Shown: in pieces, positions 23,701 through 33,826 of the stretch
Layout: every line of letters begins with the position of its first letter
Position numbering within the stretch: position 1 is the first letter of the stretch
Origin: Hymenochaete sp. R1
Lineage: Eukaryota; Basidiomycota; Agaricomycetes; Hymenochaetales; Hymenochaetaceae
NCBI GenBank assembly: GCA_019400425.1
Contig: JAFREE010000006.1
Location: forward strand, 124,001 to 188,000
Reading direction: 5' to 3'
Length of the DNA: 64,000 nucleotides
The notes under the pieces: model-generated
Told to the model about the DNA's origin: nothing
Databases searched by the model: none
The model's input: the letters and a program-made list of their open reading frames with translations, nothing else
Position numbers and translations under genes: made by a program

Positions 23701-25240
23701 AGAAACGGTGCTAGGCGGGACCGGTCCACTGAGTCCTGCTTTTCTTTCGCTATTTCAAGACGAGAAATTTTAAAATCGAGCGATAGAAAAAAGAAAAACC
23801 GAATGGACAACGCACGTATTTCCTTCTCATCCTCCACAAGGTTCTCTATCTCAGCTTTCAACCTGCGTTGCAGCTTTTCATTCCACTCGAACATCCATCC
23901 CTGGAGTTGCGCCGATAACAGTTTTGGTGCGTTTCCAACAGCTTCTTCGAGCTTCTCCGCTTCGTGCTGAAGCCGCGCTTTCGCAAGATCATAAACTGAA
24001 GTCTCCAAGAACTTTTGTCGATTGGCAATGTCATCGGGTAAAACTCGATGCGCGAGAGCAACCTGCGCAAGATGTCTACGGAGATTCGCAATATTGAAGG
24101 GCGTCGCATCTTCTCTGGCTTCCGCGGCCCTCTTTTCTTCCATCAGATTATCCACAAATTCCTCGGGAAGATCACCAGCAGTCGGTAAAGACGCACTCCT
24201 CTGAGAAAGGCGGTCAATTGAGGTTTCTAAGAAGTGACGTAAATGGGTTTAAATATACCTTCTGTGTCATTACTGGCTTTACCTCGGGCACGCCTTCCAA
24301 AGGGTCGTCTCCAAGCTCCTGAGCTTGGCCAAGTTGGGTGATAATTTCGAATATACCCAGCTCTACTGCCTTTCTGGATAGGTGCTGCACAAGTTCACCC
24401 GATTCCTCTGCCGAAAGGGATTTGTCTGCAAGCACAGCGAGAATTCCAACATCTCGATGGAGGATAACTCGTAATAGATCTTCAAGAGGATATTCATTTT
24501 CCACATTCGCAATTATATGACCCTTATGCTTCCTGCGAAAAGGTTAAGGACAGGAATAAACCCATTGCTAAGGGACTGGCTCACTTTAACCAGGTTTTTA
24601 GCATAATCGCGAAAGTGCCTGCAGACGGTTCCGCTTTTTCTTTTCCATTGTCCATATCAGAGAATAACTGCCAGGAGCGAGTCAACCATACACCAGGATC
24701 GTCGGAAATTTCTCCGGGTACGGGGTCCGCCTGAGCCATACTGAGATATGCCTCGAGAAGCAAGTTGTATACTCGCGGATGCAAAACAGCGTCTGCGGAA
24801 GGTGATGATCGTAGCATGTCAAACACATACTGCGCCCTCTTCACGTCGAAACAATTATGCAGACACGCGTCAATGACTGAAAGGGAGTCTTGTACGGGTG
24901 TACCGGGGAATACAAGTTCACGCAAGGGAGAAGAAGCGTCGCTAGGGGCGGGAGTCGGTAAAAGAGTGTACGGAGCAGGTCGTCGGAGGAAGCCTGAAAG
25001 ACTCTCGTTCCGCTCTTGGCGAGCTGCACTACTACTCCCAGGGATCTGAGACTGCCTCTGGCTCTCCAATTCGAAGCTGTATTCATTCCGCTTCAGTGAA
25101 GAGGTCGCAAGAGCGGGCGCCTGGGCTCTTCGAGAAGGGGTAGTATAGAAACGAGCGGGTCGAGGGAGGCTCTGGCGAGAGCAGGACAATAAAGCCGTCT
25201 CAAGCCTCCTCGATGTCGAGCGTCTGGTCAAGGGAATCAT
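20798..25240 (-). CDS. RPO41: Mitochondrial DNA-directed RNA polymerase, seven exons, 1,354 aa
   Basis: Exons on the minus strand: 25240-24585, 24532-24259, 24200-23816, 23749-23296, 23226-23024, 22953-22598, 22534-20798. Length almost equals yeast Rpo41 (1,351 aa). An Arg-rich presequence is followed by a PPR-like N-terminal extension (~120-230, then helical to ~550). The T7-like single-subunit polymerase core includes [52 protein letters not shown] and FASVHDSYWTHA, carrying the catalytic Asp residues. It transcribes the mitochondrial genome. The tail between the thumb and the C-terminal KRSKYFFS has an acidic insert (~100 residues). Two introns (23815-23750 and 22597-22535) are multiples of three without stops and would be invisible to an ORF scan; conserved neighbouring residues show they are spliced. 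Confidence 0.96.
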
Positions 25241-25746
25241 GGTCGTGCTCTACGTCGACGCCAACGACGCCGAAGATATTATCACGGTTTATAGAGAAAG
25301 CCGAATGCGAATGGCACTCACAAACGGGAGAAAAAGTCGGATGCAAAACGCCGATCACTTGACATGTGACTTTGAGTGTCCATTTGTCCTGCCGGGACGT
25401 TCAGTTCAGCTTCAAAAGCCAACGCTTTCTCAACACTCAACACGACCACGACCACACACGACGCCTTAGACTTTACGATTTGTTACGACATCTTGCTTTA
25501 TTTCTTGTTTTCGCCAAAAATTTTGTCCACTAATCCAGAGGCAGGATTCCTTATATTTATATTATTATAGAAAGCTTCCGCGGACCTTTGGGTAGCTCTC
25601 CTACCGTACTTGCTCGAGTTATTGTAGGCTCTGAGCACGCATTTTTCTTGGTACGCGCACACCTTCCATTCGATTCATACCATGTTTCTCACAGAGACCC
25701 CGTTTATAGGCTACTAAATTCGGCTTTCGACTTCCTTAGTTACTTA
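25241..25746. other. Divergent spacer between RPO41 and BTB gene
   Basis: About 500 bp holding both promoters. AT-rich in the part nearer the BTB gene. I see no clear regulatory motif and no gene. Confidence 0.45.
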
Positions 25747-26945
25747 ATGGCAACCCAGTCCAACCCTATCTCCAAATCGCCATCACCAACCCAGCTTTCT
25801 ATACATTCCACGGATAATGAGCGATATACCATCTATGTCCGGGATGAAGAATTTGTTCTCCGCAAATCTCAACTTGAATTTGACTCGTGAGCAGTAACTG
25901 TCTCCGTCAAACTATTCTTAACAATATTTTATAGGCCAAACTACTTTACATCTCTCTTTTTCGGAGGTTTTGCAGAACGAGGGACATCGTTCGTCCAACT
26001 GGACCGCAACCCCGACTTATTCGCCATTATCGTTGAGTATATGAGCGGCTACTCGATCCTTCCCTTGTCTGAGCGAGCCTTGCCACGAACCATGGACACC
26101 AAGAGCGCTCTTCGCAATCTCGCCTTGGACGCTGCTTTCTACGGCCTCTCGCGCCTTCACTCCATGATCACAGAACCACGCCAACCCACTGCGAACTTCC
26201 GATGGACTGGTTTCTCAGCACATGTCGTGAGGTTTGAGGACGTATTAAACGGTAAACTACCCGCCAATATCAACTATACCACATCTGGGCTATGTTCTTT
26301 TGATTGTGGTGCTGTTAAGCCCGTGATCATTTTCGGCACAAATATGGCGTTGAAGTTCGTCAAATCCTCCTCAACGTCCTTGGTCGTGTCACTGACTCTT
26401 CTCGACATTTTCAAAGCTTTGTTGGCAATCGTGATTTGGATAAGAACGGCAGACCGGACGCGGGTGATGCAACCGCCACTTACCAACTATACCTCTCCTC
26501 TTCAACAAAAGCCCAGCTCCAACGACAGCCATACTCCGCTTTTGAATACTCAGACAATGATCCCTCTGCGCTTGTCGTATCCGTCTTTCCCGAGTCCCGT
26601 CTTCAGATAGATAACTCCCACGTCCGCTTCGAACATTTTGCGCATTGGTGGCGAAACCGTCGAACCCCAAGGATTGACTACATCATTACTAGAGACCAGC
26701 GTGATGCCGAGGCTGTGTTTGATGATGCGTTCCCGAGCCCTTTCGAAGACATGCCAGCGAGGGGAGAGTGGTGCGATCGGAATGAGTTCAGCCTCTGGGG
26801 GGATGAATTACTGTTTATCATCACAGCAAGAGGGTTCATTGCTGGAACACTGCAGTTGCACGTCAAGCTCTTGGATGTAAAAGCAAGAACGAAGTCGGCC
26901 GTTCTGGATACATTAAGGCCGCTTGCTGTCACAAATGATTCCTAA
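25747..26945 (+). CDS. BTB/POZ domain protein, three exons, 360 aa
   Basis: Exons 25747-25886, 25935-26251, 26320-26945. Residues ~25-130 form a BTB/T1-like fold: YTIYVRDEEFVLRKSQLEF, then PNYFTSLFFGGFAE, and LFAIIVEYMSGYSILPL, the helices typical of BTB proteins in Agaricomycetes. The C-terminal half has no domain I recognise; it contains VEVRQILLNVLG and FEDMPARGEWCDRNEFSLWG. BTB domains dimerise and often link substrates to Cullin-3 ligases. The second intron (26252-26319, GTAAAC...TTAAG) was chosen because it alone keeps phase between the two long frames; its 3' border is the weakest point. Confidence 0.8.
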
Positions 26946-27328
26946 AGATTGACTTGATATATACCCACTGTGACCTTGTATCGAATAACTTCATATTTAT
27001 ATACATGATTCGTTTGTATCCTTTGTAGATCTTGCTTTGAGAACATAAATCGACTTTTCTGATTCCACAGATTATGATCACATACGGCCTTGAGATAACG
27101 ATACTTATAATTTTAAAAAAAAAACAGCAAGGGCGAGAGCGAAAGAAATTAGTTTAGATGAAAACGTGCTGAAGATCAGAAAAAAAAAGTGTTTGCATAC
27201 ATGTATCAGTGTTTTAAATCCAACCATAAAAAAGACGAACGCCTTGCCATGTTCGTTCTTGTCCTCATTCCAGACCTGTGAAGTAGTTTATTACTAGTAA
27301 CTTGGTAAAGAAACAAGGCAGCTCAAAG
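26946..27328. other. Convergent 3' region, no gene seen
   Basis: AT-rich spacer between BTB and RTT106 genes with poly-A stretches near 27113-27125 and 27180-27188. Nothing else is visible. Confidence 0.5.
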
Positions 27329-28870
27329 TCAATCCAGCTCATCGTAGTCCTCTTCTTCGGCGTCCGCCTCTCCGTCTATGTCATTCGTGACCATCCGAAC
27401 CGCAGAATCCATGGCGGCCTTGCTCATTTTGGGCATTGCACCTGGTCGCATCAAAGGGTGGCGAGCCGGATCGAGTTTTGCGTCCTCTTCCATATCGTCA
27501 TTTTCGCTAGCGCTGCCGTCGTCTCTGGAACTTCCGTGTCCACTCCCGCCATCACCATCTCCACCGTCCTCATCGTTATCGCTCTCACTCGTAGGCTCTC
27601 CGCCATCTGAGTCGCTGTCAATCACGAAGTCTTCGTCGCTCTCGTCGCTGTCTTTGTCTTCGTCCGGTTCCGGCTCTACAATGGCCTTTCCTTTCCCCTT
27701 CACATCTGCGGAGCGGATGCCGTCCTCCGTCGACCGCGACTTCCCGAAATAATTTCGGTACTTTCGTATCCATGCGTTGACATTCTCCGACTCCCGACCG
27801 TCAATCATAGCAAATTCGACTTCTTCCCCGTCGCCTGCGTCGCCGTCACCTATATCTTCTTCGCCGCTTGAAGGATCTGGAACGGAACCTCGACGACGTA
27901 CGAACATGGATACTGTGCGGCCTGTTGCACTCAGTGTTTTGACTCCTCCAAGACCTGGTGTATCGCTATCTGGAGCGAGATCTTCCAGTGCAAAAAACTC
28001 GCATGGTTTGCTGTTTGCCCATAGAATTCCTGTGGGTAGTAAGCATAGGAGACCCTCCTTGGCACCTCGGTAAGCTTCGACACAGGGCTGACCACTTGCA
28101 GACTTAAAGGCCGCTGCTCCTTTTTCTACAATGTGACGCTCCACGCGTTTAGGAAGTTGTGATAAAAACTGTTGTAATAGGGGCAGAGTTTCGGATCCCT
28201 TTGGGTGCACTCTTGCAATACCACTTTCGCTTGTTTTGAACTCTTCCTTTCCACCAGGAGTTGCCTTCTCAATGTTGAGAGCCAGCTGTAATTGAGCTGT
28301 TGCATCCGAGGATTTGGATACGGTGTCCGCACATATCATGACCATAGTCCATTGCTCCTTGTTTTTATTCTTGGCAATATTAGAGATCAAGAACGCCCTT
28401 GTAATGTTCGAAACAGGTATTCGAGCTTCCAGTGCGAAGCTTGACGGGTTTGTTAAGCGTATCGATTCCTTGGTAATTGACAGCGCGACTTTCTTGCGGA
28501 CTGGTGACGTGACGGAGATGCTTTGGAATGTGAACAATGATTCGCTGTCTTGCTCCTTATCGGAGTCTGGAATCAATTTTGCTTTCTTGCTGACGCCGTT
28601 CGTTGACGCTACACCAGTCTCTTCGTCGTTCCGGACCCGTTTCTTTCCAAGTGATGAGTCAAGAAGCAATAATCTTTCCCTAAGACGTGCTTGACTGGCA
28701 AGCCAGGCTTCATTATGACCCTTTAAATGATCTGGACACTGAGCCTCGACACAGAAGCGCACCAAGGTGTCCAGTTCCAGTCTGGAATACTCATCAAAAG
28801 ATGCGAGCAGGTTGCTAAGGGTTGCTGGTAGGGTCAAGGCGACTGCATCCACGTAGGGTGTTTCGGACAT
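27329..28870 (-). CDS. RTT106: Histone chaperone RTT106-like, single exon, 513 aa
   Basis: Start taken at ATG 28870 (MSETPYVDAV); the frame upstream has no ATG. The middle (~110-390) has two PH-like modules with ISVTSPVRKKVALSITKESI, FLISNIAKNKNKEQWTMVMI, the second entered at QPCVEAYRGAKEGLLCLLPT and closed by WIRKYRNYFG. This is the tandem-PH Rttp106 domain, which binds H3-H4 with acetylated H3K56 and also recognises DNA. The last ~120 residues are very acidic (long Asp/Glu/Ser runs), typical of histone chaperones. In yeast Rtt106 acts in replication-coupled nucleosome assembly and silencing. The gene is head to head with the RING-CH gene, 277 bp apart. Pob3/SSRP1 share the fold, but the layout fits Rtt106 better. 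Confidence 0.88.
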   Translation of the reverse strand: MSETPYVDAVALTLPATLSNLLASFDEYSRLELDTLVRFCVEAQCPDHLKGHNEAWLASQARLRERLLLLDSSLGKKRVRNDEETGVASTNGVSKKAKLIPDSDKEQDSESLFTFQSISVTSPVRKKVALSITKESIRLTNPSSFALEARIPVSNITRAFLISNIAKNKNKEQWTMVMICADTVSKSSDATAQLQLALNIEKATPGGKEEFKTSESGIARVHPKGSETLPLLQQFLSQLPKRVERHIVEKGAAAFKSASGQPCVEAYRGAKEGLLCLLPTGILWANSKPCEFFALEDLAPDSDTPGLGGVKTLSATGRTVSMFVRRRGSVPDPSSGEEDIGDGDAGDGEEVEFAMIDGRESENVNAWIRKYRNYFGKSRSTEDGIRSADVKGKGKAIVEPEPDEDKDSDESDEDFVIDSDSDGGEPTSESDNDEDGGDGDGGSGHGSSRDDGSASENDDMEEDAKLDPARHPLMRPGAMPKMSKAAMDSAVRMVTNDIDGEADAEEEDYDELD

Positions 28871-29147
28871 TTGTTTGAAAAGCTGCGGCACAGAGCCATT
28901 CCAAAACTTTAGCAAAATCAATTATGACTACAATTGGTTACGACTCAACATGTCGAAGTGACCTTGAGTTTCGGGTTGCAAAAAGAGCGGGCAAGTGATC
29001 GTATTTGTCGAAGGACCAACCTCTGAACTCGAAGGAGGCTGCGTGCATCGCAGCAAACAAGTCTGTTACATTAGTCACAGCGTGCGGTCACAGTTATGAC
29101 GTTGCGTGACTGGGAATTGAAGCTGTCGCTGTTGCCCCCATACCGCA

Positions 29148-30984
29148 ATGCGAAGGATTCCGACCGTGAACGACCTTAGGGTATGTCACTTACCTCGTCG
29201 TTGTACCCAGGTCTCTTAAAAATTGTCTCAGGTCAAGCTTTGCTTCATATGTCGGGAAGAAGAAGAACATGACAGTAAGCGCAGCCATCCTGTTGGCTAT
29301 GATGCGCTCCAGTGCTCAATTCAACGCTAGAACCTCCAGAACCCCCGAGACGCTGGATACATCCTTGCAAGTGCACCCTTATTGCCCACGAAGATTGCCT
29401 TCTCGAATGGGTTCGGATAGCAGAATCGAATCCGGACCAGAAAACTTCCAAAGTCCGTAAATGTCCCCAGTGCGACGAGAAGTACGTGATTGTGAGCGAC
29501 AATTCGACATCTCTCACATTAGTGAATCACATCTACACGATCGTAGGGCTTGGGGGCCATGCTGTCGTCCTCGTCGGTGCTGCCGCTGGTGTTTTATCCG
29601 CGTGTGCTGGCTTGGTGATCTTGGGTATCACGTACGGGTCGCACGCAACCTTCAATCTCCTTGGGTCCGAGTTGTATGAGCTTCTCATAGGGGACGACTT
29701 CGAGAAATGGCCAACGATAGCCCATATAAACTTCCCGCTTATACCTCTGGGCATTCTGCTCGGGCGCTTTCAAGGGTTTGAAAATACCTTTTTCTTGGGG
29801 ACCTTATTTTCTCTATGGCCGTCGATGTCAGCGAGAGAATCGAATAGTCCAGGATTATGGGGCTTCTTCAGCAATGTCTCAAACCTACATCGACATGCTG
29901 TATTCATCAGGGAACCTACTTACGCGCACAAAATCTTTGGAGGTGCAATTCGAGATGCGGTCTTCAGTTGGCCGCCTTCCCCCGTGATGATGACCTTCGG
30001 ACTGCGCGTCATCCCTAATCTATATCATCGGGCTGTGAAGAAAGTTAGCCGCCTAGTGCTTGGGGATGCGGTGTACAATCAGGTTTCCGCGCAGCCAACA
30101 CGTGCGTTAATCGAAGTTCAGATAAATGGCCACCAGCATCATCACGACAATGATATACAAGAGCAAGAAGCAGATGCACCTCAACTACCTGCCGAAGCGC
30201 CTCAGATTCAAGACGATCATAACGTAAGATTGGAGCTTGGAGAAGGGGATGCGGGTAGACCACAGGCTAATGGCAATGAACTTGAGCGCCAGGAGGAGAG
30301 GGTAGCAGTACCAGCTGTCAACGAGGATGGAAACAATCAAGGACAGCCAAACGCCGACGCCGACCGCGAGCAGGAAAGAGACGGGGCATTGCGTTTGCGC
30401 GCAAACGGATTTCGCCTTGGGGTCCTTTTTGGCGGAGCATTGCTCATGCCTTCCATAGCCTCCATCGCCGGTTCCATTTTATTGCGTCTCGCCATTCCTG
30501 GAGGTAACACTTCCCAGAGACAACTTGATTTCATTGGATACTCCCTTTTACATCCGCGCCGTCTCTTATGCCGTTTCTTAGGCGTCAAGCCACCTGGTTC
30601 AGCTGTCAGACATTCTATCGTCGATATGTATACCCTGAGGAACGGAATGGGGCCTTTTGAGACTACTCGGGTGATGCTGGCGCTCACAACCCGTGTTTTA
30701 TTAGTTGGCACACCGATGTGGACTTCTGCCGACCCCGTTTGGTAAGTTCAACATTCTTAATATAACTGCGCAAGCCTGTTTTCTCATTCTACGGTCTATT
30801 CAGGTGGCGTAATGCAGTCGGTCTTGGCCTGACTGTCGTTGCGAAAGACGCATTCTTCCTTTGGCGCCGATATTTGTCACAGAAGGAAGTTCTTTCTCGG
30901 AGAATCAAAGACAGACCCTTCGAAGGCATCGATCCTTCGGAACTGGACCTTAAACCTCTCAACTTGTACGACGTGGATGACTGA
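29148..30984 (+). CDS. RING-CH (MARCH-type) membrane E3 ubiquitin ligase, four exons, 555 aa
   Basis: Exons 29148-29180, 29232-29274, 29331-30741, 30804-30984. Splicing assembles a C4HC3 RING-CH finger: CFIC (Cys15, Cys18), PCKC (38, 40), AHEDC (His45, Cys48) and CPQC. Two hydrophobic segments follow at once (~85-140), including VVLVGAAAGVLSACAGLVIL, and further membrane segments lie near the C-terminus around FGGALLMPSIASIAGSILL and WWRNAVGLGLTVVAKDAFFL. Between them is a hydrophilic stretch with His, Gln and Glu runs (~280-365). Such proteins ubiquitinate membrane substrates in endomembranes. It is shorter than Doa10/MARCH6 and resembles smaller fungal RING-CH proteins. The upstream ATG at 29097 runs into an in-frame TAG, so 29148 was chosen. 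Confidence 0.9.
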
Positions 30985-31471
30985 TTCATTGTGGACGACG
31001 GCGTGCATAGGACTATTTGATGATGTCGTGCGTTCTCTTTAGCGCATGTATTAGACAAGAGAGAGAGGAGGGAAGAGGGGTGGGGATAAAATATCACGCA
31101 TTTTACATTATCGGCAAAGTTTTCTTTTCTCAGATCTCACAATCATCTTTTGTTGATAGTCTCCTCTAGCATCCATTTTGCTTAATACTAAGCGGCGTAA
31201 GCCTTCATTAAATTTATGAGAAAAATGAGGCTCCCCTTGCCCCTCTTAGTGTCATTGAACGGTCAAATTGCTTTTTGGGTTTCGCTCGCCATTAACAAAG
31301 TACGTTTCTAGCGGCTTTGCTCCGAGCAACAATCAATCGCTTCTTTGATACTCCACTTGCCATTTGCATCTTCCTTTCTTTCTGATTCCACAGTAAGCTT
31401 CAGACGGCCCTATCCGTCGAGTTCGTCACCAAGTTCACTCCCATACCTGGTATTCTACAAAGGCATCCCAA
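30985..31471. other. Intergenic, promoter side of the first tandem paralogue
   Basis: No gene seen. The last ~120 bp before ATG 31472 are pyrimidine-rich and resemble in composition the leader of the second paralogue before 33827. Confidence 0.45.
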
Positions 31472-32560
31472 ATGACGAGTAGGAAGCGTGCCCACGCCGA
31501 TCGTCCCCTCCCCCAATCCGAAAGCATTCTTGAGGATTCCCCTGCTGCTACTGCAGATTCGCACAGAGCTGAGTCCGAGGGAATCGAGACCACCGGAGAA
31601 CCTCCCAAGAGAATCAAGCTTATCAATACCCGAGGCGACTTTGAAGCTGCAGGCTCTGCAACACCTCTCAATGAAGAGGGCGTAGCGTTTCTGACGGCCG
31701 CGATCGGTACATGGCAAACCAGGACTGTCGTTCGCAGTAATGTGACGAAAGCACACGTGGCACAGCTTGTCGATAAGATCGACGATATTGAACCACGAAT
31801 CGACCCAGAAGATCTCAATCAGCTGGCAGGAGACGACAAAGCATTTTACATTGAGTTGTGTACAAAATTGAAGCCAACGAATGTGCTTTACAATAGTGCG
31901 ATGCTCAGCCTTTTGTCAACCCACGGATCAATGAAGGGATTTATCGAGAATACCCGGAAAGGCCTTATTGGACGCTGGGAGGCAATCAAGCAGGATGCAT
32001 CGGCAATGCCCGAACGTTTGCGCATTCGGGATGTGTTGAACGTCTTGGAGGATGCCGAGCACCTCACTTCCGCACACGTTCATGTATGTCTCCTCGCCTG
32101 TAACGTCTATACGCTGGATAATGGGGACAAGATACACAAGAAAAGTTTAATAAGAAAATATAGCTACGCTAGGGATCATCATACAGAGGCAAAGACAGCT
32201 CTTCTAGTTTTAGCATCAAAACAATTAGACAGATGGGCTCTTGAAACTAACTATGTCGGCGACAAGACTGGTATCATTCGCGCATTTCTGATGAAAGGAC
32301 TCGACGATCTGAAGAAAGAGATGCAACAGTTGTCATCCACTTTGCATCTCCAGCCCATCAGTAATGCAGCCGTCCAATTGCATGATACCTCATTGATTGA
32401 CCGCTCCTCCAAAGTTAGGAAGATGTGCTGCGATCTGCGCCACGTAACTGCGAAGCTTCTTACAGCCTTTCGCAATCATAAATACGAGGTTAGGGACGAG
32501 GAATTTTCATTGCAAGTGCAGGCTGACGAGTTGGTAGACATTCCAACCGGCGTGCAGTAA
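31472..32560 (+). CDS. Uncharacterised tandem paralogue A, intronless, 362 aa
   Basis: One uninterrupted frame. I recognise no family. The N-terminus MTSRKRAHADRPLPQSES and the cluster PPKRIKLIN (~44-52) make a bipartite or c-Myc-like nuclear signal around a disordered linker. The rest is helical. It aligns along its whole length with the gene at 33827: for example LNQLAGDDKAFY versus LNQLEGDDKAYF, LEDAEHLTSAHVH versus MEDAEHRVSFNNH, LDRWALETNYVGD versus LDRWAQETVYVGD, and SLIDRSSKVRKMCCDL versus TFIERFSEIRKSCLDL. The two genes therefore come from one duplication and have since diverged strongly. Preserved frames and preserved blocks in both copies argue for selection. The function is unknown; nuclear location is inferred. 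Confidence 0.78.
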   Translation: MTSRKRAHADRPLPQSESILEDSPAATADSHRAESEGIETTGEPPKRIKLINTRGDFEAAGSATPLNEEGVAFLTAAIGTWQTRTVVRSNVTKAHVAQLVDKIDDIEPRIDPEDLNQLAGDDKAFYIELCTKLKPTNVLYNSAMLSLLSTHGSMKGFIENTRKGLIGRWEAIKQDASAMPERLRIRDVLNVLEDAEHLTSAHVHVCLLACNVYTLDNGDKIHKKSLIRKYSYARDHHTEAKTALLVLASKQLDRWALETNYVGDKTGIIRAFLMKGLDDLKKEMQQLSSTLHLQPISNAAVQLHDTSLIDRSSKVRKMCCDLRHVTAKLLTAFRNHKYEVRDEEFSLQVQADELVDIPTGVQ

Positions 32561-32883
32561 AGTTTGTACTTGTCTAATGATTCCTTTATTGAGACGAGTA
32601 CCGGTAATAACAATATCTTTTGGTCAGAATAAACCGATCACATGCAATAGTATTGCGTTTTCGTAATAACCGTGACTCCTCTTGATTGGCTGGAAAAGCT
32701 TGAAAACCTTTATGAAAACCAGTACTAGTAGTCACTGATTCAATGAAGAGTGATAAAAATCAGCTTGAATGCTCATGTGGGATTTTATTATTTGGCGGGA
32801 GCTTGGTTGAAAGCGCAAGATGCCCGCAAAGCCGCTACTTCTTCCGTTCCGTTTGTTGCACTTTTTATTTCTTTCTCAGTTTC

Positions 32884-32901
32884 TGCCAGTGCGCACTGGC
32901 A
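32884..32901. repeat. 18 bp perfect palindrome
   Basis: TGCCAGTGCGCACTGGCA equals its own reverse complement. It lies 13 bp from a larger inverted repeat, between the tandem paralogues. Confidence 0.85.
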
Positions 32902-32914
32902 TCGCATGGTGGTG

Positions 32915-32962
32915 CCGTATCCGGATTCGGCCGGTGGTACCGGCTCCGGCTTCGGGATACGG
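32915..32962. repeat. Imperfect GC-rich inverted repeat centred on GGTACC
   Basis: CCGTATCC at the left end pairs with GGATACGG at the right; the inner arms (GGATTCGGCCGGT and ACCGGCTCCGGCTTCG) pair with a few mismatches and a small length offset around the central GGTACC. It could form a hairpin or bind a dimeric zinc-cluster factor, whose sites are often CGG/CCG dyads. Confidence 0.65.
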
Positions 32963-33826
32963 GGATGAACTTGTCCGAGCAAAAAAGTCTTTCCGCGTGT
33001 CTATCGGAGTTCTGCCTTCGTTCACCATCGTTATCGCTGGATCCATATCCAGTTTTCACATCATTCACCATGAATGTATATACGCACCAAGTGTCACTGT
33101 CTTAGCACTTCGACCCCCGACATGGGATTTCTGCTGTCAGATGAATTCCCTAACAATAGCCGTTGAGTCGCCAAACGCAATATTAAACCAATATGTAGTT
33201 CCAGTCCGACCGTGACGAACAGGATCGTGTCAGTTTCGAGCGATTCGAGTCCTCACTTGGCAATCGCTGTGAAGTCGTATCGCTGGATTGCTTCGATTAC
33301 ATCCTACCCTCATGGTAATGGTTTGTCGTTCTTCATCCTCTGTGTTCCACAAAGGTCGATTAATCGTATTACAGTATACGAATGGCATTACCTTAATCTA
33401 CGCTTCACCGCTTGGGACGAATGTCGCTAGTTTTATCGCTGTGCTCGCCATTAAGCAGGAACAGAAAGATGATGGGTGGCCCGGGAAATTTCGATAAGTG
33501 CCGCCTTTTCGTAGAGACGCGAGAACAGAAAGAGCTCATTATTTGGGATTTCCGTCTCAGGTGATTTTTGACTTCGTTCATATCATCCCAAACAATTGAT
33601 CCCTGGTAGTCAATTTTGCTCCTTAAGTAAGCCGCCTATTACCAGAAGCCTAGTACACTCCGAGCAATGTTACTCTGCATGAAAAGTGTCTACTACTCGC
33701 CTCGTATTTTGCGTCTTCGCCCCCTCTTCTTACCACAGCAAGTTCCAGTCCCACCCGCCTGTTGAGCACTTCAAGTTCCCGTCCAAATTCGTTACCTATA
33801 TCCCGTACTCTATATAGGCATACAAT

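Larger units (their letters stand above)
32561..33826. other. 1.27 kb spacer between the tandem paralogues
   Basis: Several overlapping short frames (for example 32743-33105 and 32820-33215, +) have no motif and look fortuitous. The notable content is an 18 bp perfect palindrome and a long GC-rich inverted repeat at 32884-32962, listed separately. Confidence 0.5.

Noticed and set aside
32743..33215. Overlapping frames in the spacer between the tandem paralogues
   Set aside because: Three frames overlap on the same strand with one on the other, none alignable to the paralogues; the inverted repeats explain part of the openness.
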